In this document: one piece after another, positions 23,647 through 31,432 of the stretch
Numbering within the stretch: the first letter of the stretch is position 1
Layout of the letters: every line of letters begins with the position of its first letter
NCBI RefSeq assembly: GCF_002432125.1
Contig: NZ_DJFS01000074.1
Coordinates: 68,313 to 109,214, forward strand
DNA: 40,902 bases
Source: Brevundimonas sp. UBA5866
Lineage (GTDB): Bacteria > Pseudomonadota > Alphaproteobacteria > Caulobacterales > Caulobacteraceae
Direction: 5' to 3'
Position numbers and translations under genes: made by a program
Notes under the pieces: model-generated
What the model was told of the DNA's origin: nothing
Databases searched by the model: none
Seen by the model: the letters and a program-made list of their open reading frames with translations, nothing else

Positions 23647-25257
23647 TCAGCCCATAAAAAGAGCCCGCTGATCATCCCAATCCAGCGGCACCTCCTGCCT
23701 CATGATGTTTTGCAAAGTCAGACGCTCGTCAGTTAAACCTTCAATGATCTTGGCCTTAATCTCGGGAGCCAGGAAAGCCACCCGAAGCATCCGTGCGGCA
23801 TAGGTCGGGTTGATATCTTCAGCGCGGGCCAGATCTTCCAGACGAGTCACCTCGCCGTTCAAGAGTTTGCGCTTCCAAGCCTCGGCCCTGACCAAGGCCG
23901 AACTGAGGGCGGGATCCAGATGGCGCTTGATTATGGCGTCTGTGCCATTGGGGCCCACCACGGTCAGTCCGCCGCGCTTGGTGATCTGGATCGGACAGAG
24001 AATCACCGGTTGGTTCTGCTCCTGATCCAGTTGCGCCAATCTCATCATTCCCGCATCGCTGATAGGGCACTCGGCTATGCGCGCCGGGTCCAGTCTGATC
24101 TGCAGCCCCTCGCGCTGGACCTCGATGCGGTCGATCACATCACGCACCTGATCCCAGCTCGGTGATGTCTTGGTCTCCAGCAAGGGAGCCACCGCCTTGA
24201 GCACGGCCTCTTCGATTACCGGCGCAGGCACGCGGGGATGCACACCGGCTTCAGACTTGCGCCCCTTCTGAACCGCGGTCGAGACATAGTACCGGTAGGT
24301 CGCCCCGCCCTTACGGCTAGCATTGACCGGCGACATCACCTGCCCTGCACTATCAAAGATCATTCCGCACAACGGTGCGCCCGTATGTGCGGGGCGGGCC
24401 TTGCCGGGCTTTCGGGTGCGGCGTGTTTCATCCAGCAAGGTCTGCACAGCATCAAAGGTTTCGCGAGAAATGATCGCCTCATGCTGGCCGGGATAGGATT
24501 CATCCTTGTGTGGGATCTCGCCAATATAGGTGCGGTTACGCAGCAGGTAGTAGATGGCCCCGCGCTGCAACGGCCCGCCACCGGTCTCGACCTCATGGCG
24601 ATTAACCCAGCGCTTGGCGCAGATGCCCTTAGCCGAGGCATCCTTGACCATCCGGTGTACCGACTTCACCTCCAGATAGCGGGCAAACATCCAGCGCACC
24701 GCCTCGGCTTCTTGTTCGTTGATTTTCAAGGTGCGCCCGTCGGGGTCATAGCCCAGCAGCGGGGTGCCTCCCATCCACAGGCCCTTCTTCTTGGAGGCAA
24801 TGATCTTGTCGCGGATCCGCTCGCCGGTCACTTCACGCTCGAACTGCGCAAAGGACAACAGCACGTTCAGCGTCAGCCGCCCCATGGAGGTGGTGGTGTT
24901 AAAGGCCTGGGTAATGCTGACAAAGCTGGAGCCGGTACGATCCAGCACTTCCACAATCTTGGAGAAGTCGGCCAGCGAGCGCGTCAGGCGATCGACCTTA
25001 TAGACCACCACCACATCTATCCGCTTGGCCTCGATGTCGGCCATCAGCCGCTTGAGGGCCGGACGCTCCATAGTCCCGCCCGAATATCCGCCATCATCGT
25101 AAACCTCCGGCGACAGGGTCCAGCCCTCACCTGCCTGCGAGAGGATGTAGGCCGCGCAGGCATCGCGCTGGGCATGCAGGGAGTTATAGTCCTGTTCCAG
25201 CCCCTCTTCGGTGCTTTTGCGGGTATAGATGGCGCAGCGAATGGTCTTGGTTTGCAT
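23647..25257 (-). CDS. Large serine recombinase (site-specific recombinase)
   Basis: A 536-residue large serine recombinase. The N-terminal resolvase domain has catalytic Ser15 in IYTRKSTEEG, then DDGGYSGGTMERPALKRLM and VVVVYKVDRLTRS, the conserved Arg region. The recombinase domain follows (WMGGTPLLGYDP, then RTYIGEIPHKDESYPGQHE). The C-terminal part lacks the paired Cys of the zinc-ribbon type, as in the group that travels with DUF2924/DUF3489. The start codon overlaps the DUF2924 stop as ATGA. It is probably the integration/excision enzyme for this island. Confidence 0.92.
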   Translation of the reverse strand: MQTKTIRCAIYTRKSTEEGLEQDYNSLHAQRDACAAYILSQAGEGWTLSPEVYDDGGYSGGTMERPALKRLMADIEAKRIDVVVVYKVDRLTRSLADFSKIVEVLDRTGSSFVSITQAFNTTTSMGRLTLNVLLSFAQFEREVTGERIRDKIIASKKKGLWMGGTPLLGYDPDGRTLKINEQEAEAVRWMFARYLEVKSVHRMVKDASAKGICAKRWVNRHEVETGGGPLQRGAIYYLLRNRTYIGEIPHKDESYPGQHEAIISRETFDAVQTLLDETRRTRKPGKARPAHTGAPLCGMIFDSAGQVMSPVNASRKGGATYRYYVSTAVQKGRKSEAGVHPRVPAPVIEEAVLKAVAPLLETKTSPSWDQVRDVIDRIEVQREGLQIRLDPARIAECPISDAGMMRLAQLDQEQNQPVILCPIQITKRGGLTVVGPNGTDAIIKRHLDPALSSALVRAEAWKRKLLNGEVTRLEDLARAEDINPTYAARMLRVAFLAPEIKAKIIEGLTDERLTLQNIMRQEVPLDWDDQRALFMG

Positions 25258-25676
25258 CAGGCCTGATCCTCGCGCAGACCAAAGAAGCGCGGGCCGTTCC
25301 AGCGCGAGCCGGTAATCTTACGGGCAATGGCTGACAGGCTCTTGTAGTTCTGTCCCTTCCAGACATAGCCACCTTCCACTACCTCGACCTGATGGCGCTC
25401 GCCCTGCCATTCGCGTTGGAGCAGCGAACCGGTTTTGAAGCTGTGGGCTACCACGGTGGGCTTGGAGCCGGTGCGATGGCGCGCCGCTAACTGCGCCAAA
25501 CGCTTGTCCAGCGGATGCGATGAGCCCTCCTGTTGCAACCGGTCGGCCAGCGCCCTTCTCATCAGATCGGTCGATCGTAGGGCTGGTGGCTCACCGAACC
25601 TCCCACGCCAGACCTGACGCACTTCGTCCAGCGTCATCGTCGCCACCGCTGCGACCAAGGCCTTGATCTGGCTCAT
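25257..25676 (-). CDS. DUF2924 domain protein
   Basis: A 139-residue DUF2924 protein. Features I recognise are VWRGRFGEPPALRSTDLMRR, the GTRLVREWQGE-like segment (here GSLLQREWQGERHQVEV), and YVWKGQNYKSLSAIARKITGS near the C-terminus. The family has no proven function but is regularly found just upstream of serine recombinases in alphaproteobacteria, suggesting a DNA-binding or recombination-directionality role (inference). It overlaps both neighbours by four bases (ATGA), so the three genes are translated as a unit. Confidence 0.88.
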   Translation of the reverse strand: MSQIKALVAAVATMTLDEVRQVWRGRFGEPPALRSTDLMRRALADRLQQEGSSHPLDKRLAQLAARHRTGSKPTVVAHSFKTGSLLQREWQGERHQVEVVEGGYVWKGQNYKSLSAIARKITGSRWNGPRFFGLREDQA

Positions 25677-25921
25677 TGGGTCACCTCGGTCTTAATGGAC
25701 CAGTAGCGCATGCCCTCATGCGTGTGGCTTTGGACCTGATAGCCCTTCTTGCGTAGCACGCCGGCGATTGCGCCTCGAACCGAATGCGGTTGCCAGCCTG
25801 TGGCATGGGTCATGGCCTTCATCGTGGCCCCACCCTCTTGCTGCAGGAGGGTAATCAGTTGCGCCTGTTTGCTGGGTGCCTTTGCAACCGGTTGCGGCTC
25901 TATGTTCTGGAAGGTCAGCAT
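25673..25921 (-). CDS. DUF3489 domain protein (small winged-helix-like)
   Basis: An 82-residue protein. SKQAQLITLLQQEGGATMKA then MTHATGWQPHSVRGAIAG and LRKKGYQVQSHTHEG are the DUF3489 consensus, which looks like a winged helix-turn-helix. It is the first gene of the DUF3489-DUF2924-recombinase operon and a plausible regulator or recombination accessory factor. The ATG at 25921 has GAGGAA ending four bases upstream, and this site is buried in a perfect nested inverted repeat (25922-25991), suggesting translational control. Confidence 0.88.
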   Translation of the reverse strand: MLTFQNIEPQPVAKAPSKQAQLITLLQQEGGATMKAMTHATGWQPHSVRGAIAGVLRKKGYQVQSHTHEGMRYWSIKTEVTQ

Positions 25922-26024
25922 GGTGTTCCTCGGATCGGACGGAGCGGCTTGCCCCTACTGATCCGAGCCCGGCTTGGCCGGGCGGAACACCCGCACTAAC
26001 GCTCCGATTGCAGCGCTAGTCCAC
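25922..26024 (-). promoter_or_regulatory. Three-way-junction structured leader of the recombinase operon
   Basis: The outer stem is GGTGTTCC (25922-25929) with GGAACACC (25984-25991). One inner stem is TCGGATC (25930-25936) with GATCCGA (25960-25966). The other is GCCCGGC (25967-25973) with GCCGGGC (25977-25983). All three are perfect with no unpaired base at the junction. The loop segment CGGAGCG (25940-25946) is complementary to CGCTCCG (26000-26006), a possible pseudoknot. The outer stem directly abuts the ATG and contains its Shine-Dalgarno sequence on the minus strand. It could act as RNA, or as a DNA cruciform. The rest of 26025-26345 shows only a doubtful small frame. Confidence 0.6.
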
Positions 26025-26030
26025 CGGTGT

Positions 26031-26216
26031 TCAAAAAGATTTTGCTGGCCCCATTGCCAAAGCTTGGGCCGCTTCCCAGCTGTGCCGTGTTGAACTCAGT
26101 AAGTCCCTCAGTTGCTCCTCTTGTGATCCCCCTCTTGGCTTCGGTCTGATCTTCCTCTTCTTGGCTCCGGTCTTTTCATTCTCCTTGGCTACGGCCCGTT
26201 CGAACAAATGTTTCAC
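26031..26216 (-). CDS. Doubtful small basic ORF
   Basis: A 61-residue frame that is Lys/Arg-rich at the start (KENEKTGAKKRKIRPKPRGG), followed by a helical part. It starts at GTG without a clear ribosome binding site. It lies between the recombinase operon and the divergent methyltransferase gene. I do not recognise it; it may be a real small DNA-binding protein or chance. Confidence 0.25.
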   Translation of the reverse strand: MKHLFERAVAKENEKTGAKKRKIRPKPRGGSQEEQLRDLLSSTRHSWEAAQALAMGPAKSF

Positions 26217-26345
26217 CTACTCATAGACGCCAGAGCAGCCGGTGATGCCGGCCTGCCGTCACAACCTCTCTCCCTCTTCGGCTGAGGCGGCATAGTCCTG
26301 CAGTGCGGGCGTGCGCCCTCACGCCTGCATAAAAGGACTATGCTC

Positions 26346-27797
26346 ATGACCGTTCCTGCGCACGACGCTCCCGTTCCAGACGCACCCAACCTTCCCGCAT
26401 CCATTCAGCTGTCGATCGAATATCTGCCGATCACGGCCCTGATTGCGGAAGGTCGCAAACTCAAACTCCACAAAGCCTCCGATATCACCGCACTAGCCAA
26501 GGCCATCGAGGTGTTCGGCTTTCTGGTACCGGTCCTGATCGATCAGGACAGCAAGATCATCTCCGGTAATGGCCGTCTGGAAGCCGCCCGCAAAATGGGC
26601 CTCCAAGACGTTCCCTGCATTCGCATCCGCCACCTTACACCCGATCAGTTGCGGGTCTTCCGCATTGCCGAGAACCAGCTCGGACAACTAGCCGGCTGGG
26701 ACACCGAGGCGCTCGGCCTTGAACTGCAAGACCTGTCCAACATCGATCTCGGTTTCAGCCTTGAGGTCACCGGCCTGTCTTCAGCCCGCATCGACAGCCT
26801 GATCCTGGAAGGGGATGGCGGCGGCGAGAACGCTGACACCCTGCCCGATCGCCCCCAAAATCCTGTCAGCCGTTTGGGTGATCTATGGCTGCTCGGTGAT
26901 CACCGGCTTTACTGCGGCGATGCCACAGCGCCCGAGACCATGGCCGCCTTGTTGCAAGGCGATGCGGTGCGCGTGGTGGTCACCGATCCCCCCTATAATG
27001 TCGAGGTCGCAGGCCACATCACCGGCTCTGGCAAGCACGAAGAGTTCGTCATGGCCTCTGGCGAGATGAGCGATGACGAGTTCACCCAGTTCCTGACCAA
27101 GGTCCTTCTTCGCTCCAGCGAAGCGCTGATAGAAGGCGGTCTTTGCTATTTCTGCATGGACTGGCGTCACATGGCCCACACCCTGGCTGCAGCCAACCAT
27201 GCAAAGATGGAACTGCTGAACCTGATCGTCTGGGACAAGACGTCTGGTGGTATGGGCAGCTTTTATCGCTCACGCCATGAGCTGATCTTCCTGTTCCGCA
27301 AGTCTGGGGCGTCGCACCTCAACCGCGTCGAACTGGGCAAGCACGGGCGTAACCGCGCCAATGTCTGGGCCTATGAAGGCGTCAACGGCTTTGGAGCCAA
27401 GAAGGCCAAGGCCCGCGAGATGCACCCGACGGTCAAACCCATGGCCCTGATCCGTGATGCCATCCTCGATAGCTCCAGCCCCGGCGATGTAGTGCTGGAC
27501 CTGTTTAGCGGTAGCGGCACCACCATCATCGCCTCCGAAGCCAGCCGTCGTCACGGCCGCGCCAGTGAACTGGATCCGCGCTATGTCGATGTCGGGATCA
27601 TGCGCTGGCAGGACTATACGGGCCGTGCTGCCATCCTGGCCTCCACCGGCCAGACCTTCCAACAGGTACGCCATGAGCGTGAAGAGCAAGCCCAACCGCA
27701 GTTGAGCGTGGTGCCGACCGAGCCAAGGGCAGACGCGTCTTCTCCTGTCCTTCCCCAACCTCGTGTGCGTGTTCGCACCCGGGCCCTAGCCGCGTGA
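26346..27797 (+). CDS. ParB-like nuclease domain fused to DNA methyltransferase
   Basis: About 483 residues (ATG 26346 preceded by AAAAGGA at 9 bases; ATG 26340 is the alternative). The N-terminal ParB/Srx-type domain has IISGNGRLEAARKMG near residues 71-85. The methyltransferase part has motif IV DPPYN (about 214-218), HPTVKP, and motif I DLFSGSGTT (about 385-393), so the order IV then I marks a beta-class amino-methyltransferase (N6-adenine or N4-cytosine). There is no restriction nuclease nearby, so it is an orphan modification enzyme, as seen in phages and islands. It leads DUF5681 and terL on the same strand. Confidence 0.92.
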   Translation: MTVPAHDAPVPDAPNLPASIQLSIEYLPITALIAEGRKLKLHKASDITALAKAIEVFGFLVPVLIDQDSKIISGNGRLEAARKMGLQDVPCIRIRHLTPDQLRVFRIAENQLGQLAGWDTEALGLELQDLSNIDLGFSLEVTGLSSARIDSLILEGDGGGENADTLPDRPQNPVSRLGDLWLLGDHRLYCGDATAPETMAALLQGDAVRVVVTDPPYNVEVAGHITGSGKHEEFVMASGEMSDDEFTQFLTKVLLRSSEALIEGGLCYFCMDWRHMAHTLAAANHAKMELLNLIVWDKTSGGMGSFYRSRHELIFLFRKSGASHLNRVELGKHGRNRANVWAYEGVNGFGAKKAKAREMHPTVKPMALIRDAILDSSSPGDVVLDLFSGSGTTIIASEASRRHGRASELDPRYVDVGIMRWQDYTGRAAILASTGQTFQQVRHEREEQAQPQLSVVPTEPRADASSPVLPQPRVRVRTRALAA

Positions 27798-27812
27798 TGG
27801 GAGTGATGTGTC

Positions 27813-28223
27813 ATGTCCCACACCCTCACAGACTATGCGGTCGGATTTGCAAGGCCGCCCAAGGCCCATCAATATACCAAGGGTCAAAGCGGTAACCCCA
27901 AAGGCCGGCCCAAGGGCTCACGCAATATGGCCACCCTTCTGAGTGAAGAATTGGATCGCAAGGTTGCCGTCACCGTCGATGGCTTGACCAAGAAGATGTC
28001 CAAGCGCCAGATCGCGGTACGCCAACAGGTCGACAAGGCCGTCAAAGGCTGCCCCAAAGCATTCCAGACCCTGCTCAAAATCGAGGCGGAAAGCCCCTCT
28101 TCGCTGCTGGAAGAGAACAAGGCGCATCGCCCCAGTGAGATCCAGCCTGCGGGCTATGACGAGATCATCGACGCCTATATGGCCGATCTCGTCTCTTCAT
28201 CGGGTGAAGGGGGCGCATCATGA
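27813..28223 (+). CDS. DUF5681 domain protein
   Basis: A 136-residue protein with the DUF5681 signature YTKGQSGNPKGRPKGSRN (residues 21-38), a short basic Gly/Pro motif. A helical part follows (LSEELDRKVAVTVDG, KMSKRQIAVRQQVDKAVKG). The family commonly sits directly before phage-like large terminase genes, and a small-terminase-like DNA-recognition role has been suggested by position only. It overlaps the terminase start by ATGA. It starts 15 bases after the methyltransferase gene. Confidence 0.88.
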   Translation: MSHTLTDYAVGFARPPKAHQYTKGQSGNPKGRPKGSRNMATLLSEELDRKVAVTVDGLTKKMSKRQIAVRQQVDKAVKGCPKAFQTLLKIEAESPSSLLEENKAHRPSEIQPAGYDEIIDAYMADLVSSSGEGGAS

Positions 28224-29698
28224 GTGCGCTGCCCCTGCCCGCGGAGATTATGGTTCACAGCCTGGCCAGGCGCGAGTTCGAGGTTTTCCTTGAACTCGTG
28301 TTTCGTCATCTGAACCCGGACACTCCGCTATCGCGGGGCTGGTATCTGTCGGCCATGTGCCAAGCCTTGCACGAGGTGGCGCAAGGTTATGAGCGCCGCC
28401 TGCAGATCACTGTTCCGCCGCGTCACCTGAAGTCGATCATGACCACGGTGGCGTTTCCGGCCTGGCTGCTGGGCCAGCGGCCAGAGACCCGCATCATTTG
28501 CGCCAGCTATGGTCAGGAGCTGTCAGCCGCCCTGTCGCGCAGTTTTCGTAAGGTGATCCAGTCGCGCTGGTATAGCGAAGTCTTTCCACAAACTGCCGCC
28601 TCCATCATCCGCGATACAGAAGCGGACCTTGGCACGCGCCAAGGCGGTTATCGCTTTGCCACCGCCGTCGGCGGCACAGTCACAGGCATCGGGGCCGACC
28701 TGATTATCATTGATGACCTGATGAAGGCACAGGACGCGTCCTATCCGGAAGCGCGGGCCAAGGCACAGCGGTTTGTCGACGAGACCCTGCTGAGCCGTCT
28801 CGATAACAAACAGACCGGTGCCGTCATCGCCATCCAGCAGCGACTGCATGAAGATGATGTCTCGGCTCACCTGAGTTCCAAAGGTGGCTATCGCCATCTC
28901 GACCTGCCCGCCATTGCCATGCGCGACGAGATCATTCCCTTGTCACGGGGCCGAACCCATAGCCGGCGGATTGGCGATGTGCTCAATCCACAGCGTGAAC
29001 CACGCGAAGTCCTCGACCAGCTCAAGGCCGAGATGGGCCCGCGTGCCTTTGAAGCCCAGTACCAGCAGAACCCGACACCTTTGGAAGGGGACTATCTGCA
29101 ATGGGACAAGGTCCAGTTCTACGATGAGGCCCCACCACGCACCCGTCTCAACAAGGTGGTGCACAGTTGGGATGTGGCCTCCTCCAGTGATCCCAAGGCC
29201 GACTATTCGGTCGGCACCATCTGGGGACATGACGGCACAAGCTGGCTCTTGCTCGATGTGATACGCCAGCGCCTGCTCTATCCGGACCTGCTGGCCCGTG
29301 TGCGGCATGAGCGCAAACTCTGGAAGGCCGATGCCATATTGGTCGAAAAGTCTTCTGTGGGACCGGCCCTGCTGGAAGACCTCGCACGAGACATGCGCGG
29401 GATCAGTGATCCCCAACACCATGCCCGTGCCTGTATGCGGGTTGGCATCAACGCCACCCTGCCCAAGGCCGAGCGGTATTTTGCCTCGGTGGAGCGGCTC
29501 TATTCCGGCTTTGCCAAACTACCGCGCTCAGCGCCCTGGCGTGATGATCTCCATCGCGAGATGCAGACCTTTCCTGCCGCCCGCTATGACGATCAGGTCG
29601 ACAGTCTCAGCCAGTTCCTCAACTGGGCTCCCAGTCGTCAGGGTCGCAATATCCTCAAGGATCCCGACATACGTCGCGACGGGCCTCGGCCGCGTTGA
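28220..29698 (+). CDS. terL: Phage terminase large subunit
   Basis: A 492-residue terminase large subunit that would package phage DNA. The ATPase domain has a variant P-loop VPPRHLKS (65-72) and Walker B LIIIDDL (161-167). The C-terminal RNase H-like nuclease domain has SWDVASSSDPKADYSVGT (316-333) with acidic Asp318, and YDDQVDSLSQ near the end carries further acidic ligands. No portal, capsid or tail gene follows, so it is an orphan module with DUF5681 and the methyltransferase. It appears complete. Confidence 0.93.
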   Translation: MSALPLPAEIMVHSLARREFEVFLELVFRHLNPDTPLSRGWYLSAMCQALHEVAQGYERRLQITVPPRHLKSIMTTVAFPAWLLGQRPETRIICASYGQELSAALSRSFRKVIQSRWYSEVFPQTAASIIRDTEADLGTRQGGYRFATAVGGTVTGIGADLIIIDDLMKAQDASYPEARAKAQRFVDETLLSRLDNKQTGAVIAIQQRLHEDDVSAHLSSKGGYRHLDLPAIAMRDEIIPLSRGRTHSRRIGDVLNPQREPREVLDQLKAEMGPRAFEAQYQQNPTPLEGDYLQWDKVQFYDEAPPRTRLNKVVHSWDVASSSDPKADYSVGTIWGHDGTSWLLLDVIRQRLLYPDLLARVRHERKLWKADAILVEKSSVGPALLEDLARDMRGISDPQHHARACMRVGINATLPKAERYFASVERLYSGFAKLPRSAPWRDDLHREMQTFPAARYDDQVDSLSQFLNWAPSRQGRNILKDPDIRRDGPRPR

Positions 29699-29704
29699 AA
29701 CGAA

Positions 29705-29760
29705 AACAGCGGCGTCAAACGACGCCGCTGTTGCGTGTCGTGAAGCGGTTTGACGCTTCA
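29705..29760. terminator. Two tandem hairpins after terL
   Basis: AACAGCGGCGTC (29705-29716) and GACGCCGCTGTT (29721-29732) form a perfect 12-bp stem with loop AAAC. TGAAGCG (29741-29747) and CGCTTCA (29754-29760) form a second 7-bp stem. Neither has a T-run, but the position right after terL suggests termination or mRNA protection. The rest of 29761-29837 shows nothing notable. Confidence 0.6.
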
Positions 29761-29837
29761 GGTCTCATGCGAAGTCCAATTGAAGACAGGCAAACTTCAC
29801 GGACACCCCAGTGCCAGAATGACATCCGGTAAGGTTC

Positions 29838-30473
29838 CTACGGGTCGGAGTCTTCAAGGGAAGTGGTGTGGTTATCTGGCGCAACCACTTCTGAACGACT
29901 TTGAACACCTGCGACATCATCCGAGGGAGACGCAGGCAGATTAGAGATTCCAAGGAACCACACGAAGAACCACAAAAGCCCCAAAAATCGTGATCGGGCC
30001 GAATAACCACAACGAAACAGCAACCAGACAAAGATAAATGGCAGGACCGCTATACCGATAAAAAGGCTCAGACTGACCACACGAGGCTTTTCTCCTTGCA
30101 ACCGTACCTTCTTGGGAGGCTTTAGTTTTGCAGGGCGCGTTTCCACCTGTTTCTTGATGTCTAGGTAGCTCCCTTTGGTCGCTATCCCCTTAAGCGTCTC
30201 GCCTTCCAGCGTGTGAAGCTCAAACGCGACTTTCATGCCGCCACCGACCATGGAACCTACAGCCAGGCCGATAGGCCCCGCTAGGATCATCCCCCATGCC
30301 GCGCCCTTCAAGGTGCCGGAGGTGGTACTGTCCACCGAGATCGGCGTAACCCCGATTGCTCCGTACTTTCGGAACTTCCCCTTAGTGTCCGAGAAGGTGA
30401 TGTTCGAGTAATAGCAAGATGCTGATGCCGTCTCGATCCCAAGATCATCCAGTATGACTTTGAAGCCAGCCAC
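29838..30473 (-). CDS. Membrane protein of unknown function with glycine zipper
   Basis: A 211-residue protein that I do not recognise. The soluble N-terminal part includes FKVILDDLGIETASASCYYS. A Gly-rich hydrophobic stretch GMILAGPIGLAVGSMVGGG (about 61-79) looks like a glycine zipper. Two adjacent hydrophobic segments near the C-terminus (LSLFIGIAVLPFIFVWLLF and FLGLLWFFVWFLG) are likely membrane helices. A divergent XRE gene lies 140 bases away, and a palindromic operator at 30495-30511 sits just upstream of this start. It may be an envelope-acting component of the island; this is inference. Confidence 0.7.
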   Translation of the reverse strand: MAGFKVILDDLGIETASASCYYSNITFSDTKGKFRKYGAIGVTPISVDSTTSGTLKGAAWGMILAGPIGLAVGSMVGGGMKVAFELHTLEGETLKGIATKGSYLDIKKQVETRPAKLKPPKKVRLQGEKPRVVSLSLFIGIAVLPFIFVWLLFRCGYSARSRFLGLLWFFVWFLGISNLPASPSDDVAGVQSRSEVVAPDNHTTSLEDSDP

Positions 30474-30494
30474 TGCCCCTCCATTGCGTTGAAT

Positions 30495-30511
30495 GACTCA
30501 TCCTATGAGTC
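30495..30511. promoter_or_regulatory. Palindromic operator GACTCAT-CCT-ATGAGTC
   Basis: A perfect 7-base inverted repeat with 3-base spacer, 22 bases before the membrane-protein start. GACT/AGTC half-sites recall the C-boxes of restriction-modification controller proteins (established family), and the neighbouring regulator resembles these proteins. Confidence 0.6.
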
Positions 30512-30560
30512 TCTTTGGTGAGGGACTGGTCGCTCAGATGTCGCTGACAAGTCAACCAAA

Positions 30561-30571
30561 ATGAGACTCAT
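30561..30571. promoter_or_regulatory. Second palindrome ATGAGACTCAT upstream of the XRE gene
   Basis: It shares the GAGACTCAT core with the first operator in reverse orientation (30505-30513), with site centres about 63 bases apart. It lies about 40 bases before the XRE start. Confidence 0.5.
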
Positions 30572-30612
30572 CGTCTGTCGCCCGATCAGATGCATTGCTC
30601 GCATCTGCCCCT

Positions 30613-30825
30613 ATGGACGTTTGCCAAAAACTCGGACTGCGCGTGCAGCAGCTGCGCCAAGCCAAGGGCTGGTCGCAAGACGAGTTTGCGCATCGCGCAA
30701 ACCTGCACCGTACCTATGTCTCGGGTGTTGAGCGCGGTATCCGAAACCCCACAATTTCCGTCTTGGAAAAGCTCGCTGCAGGCCTTGAGATCACGCTGAG
30801 CGAGTTGGTGGCCCTGGAAGAATAG
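30613..30825 (+). CDS. XRE-family HTH regulator, C-protein-like
   Basis: About 70 residues from ATG 30613. A compact XRE/Cro helix-turn-helix: LGLRVQQLRQAKGWSQDEFA (helices 1-2), then NLHRTYVSGVERGIRNPTIS (recognition helix and loop). The HRTYVSGVERG segment closely resembles controller (C) proteins of restriction-modification systems as I recall them. The last helix is LEKLAAGLEITLSELV. TTG 30595 is an alternative start. Palindromic GACTCAT operators upstream suggest autoregulation and control of the divergent membrane gene. The 3' end overlaps a convergent gene by 35 bases. No restriction enzyme is adjacent. Confidence 0.88.
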   Translation: MDVCQKLGLRVQQLRQAKGWSQDEFAHRANLHRTYVSGVERGIRNPTISVLEKLAAGLEITLSELVALEE

Positions 30826-31204
30826 GTCGCGAGCGGCGATCCAGCACTTCCATGGCTTGCGCCAAGGTTTTGGCATCTTCCAGATAGCTTTGCAGGCAAC
30901 CCGCCGCGCCGGATAATTCTAGCATATCCAAATCGGACGAAAGCCTCACGGCATACTCGGCCAAATGTCCGGCAAACACGCCCAGCCGAAACTTCGCCTC
31001 CAACGCATCAGCGCGGTCGAACATGCCTTGGTACAAATCATCTGAGGTCATGAACGGACTACCGCTCTGGTCGCGGGCGAAGTCCACTCCAAAGTGACGG
31101 AACTTCGCATATGCGCCATGAGCTGCCGTCTGCGCCCTTCCAAGAAGGCGAAATTCGCAATAGGAGCGCACGGTGCGTTCGCAGCCCTTGACCGCGCGCC
31201 GCAC
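30791..31204 (-). CDS. Small helical protein of unknown function
   Basis: A 137-residue frame that I do not recognise, predicted all-helical, with segments such as MFDRADALEAKFRLGVFAGH and CLQSYLEDAKTLAQAMEVLD. The start is GTG 31204 without a strong ribosome binding site; ATG 31051 (MTSDDLYQGMF) would give 86 residues. It is convergent with the XRE gene and overlaps it by 35 bases. It lies upstream of, and opposite to, the ABC-3C operon. It may be a small regulator or antitoxin-like protein; nothing supports that directly. Confidence 0.45.
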   Translation of the reverse strand: MRRAVKGCERTVRSYCEFRLLGRAQTAAHGAYAKFRHFGVDFARDQSGSPFMTSDDLYQGMFDRADALEAKFRLGVFAGHLAEYAVRLSSDLDMLELSGAAGCLQSYLEDAKTLAQAMEVLDRRSRPILPGPPTRSA

Positions 31205-31432
31205 GCCCTCGGCATTGCCCCTCGGATTGAACTTAGCGGTCTGGCGCAGGGGAGCATGATGCTAAACAAGCTCTACAAATATCTCGCTTTCGGCATCCGA
31301 GCGCTACGGAACTTGACCGAGGCCGAGGTCCACTAAGCTACGATGTAGCGCGCCGCGAACGGTCCCACTACGAACGCCGCAAGCTTGACTTGTACAGCGC
31401 GTGCGGCCCAATTACCGATGGGGGGCGGTAGC

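Noticed and set aside
30595..31204. Complete restriction-modification system around the C-protein-like regulator
   Set aside because: No endonuclease or partner methyltransferase is adjacent; the only methyltransferase is 3 kb away in the terminase module.
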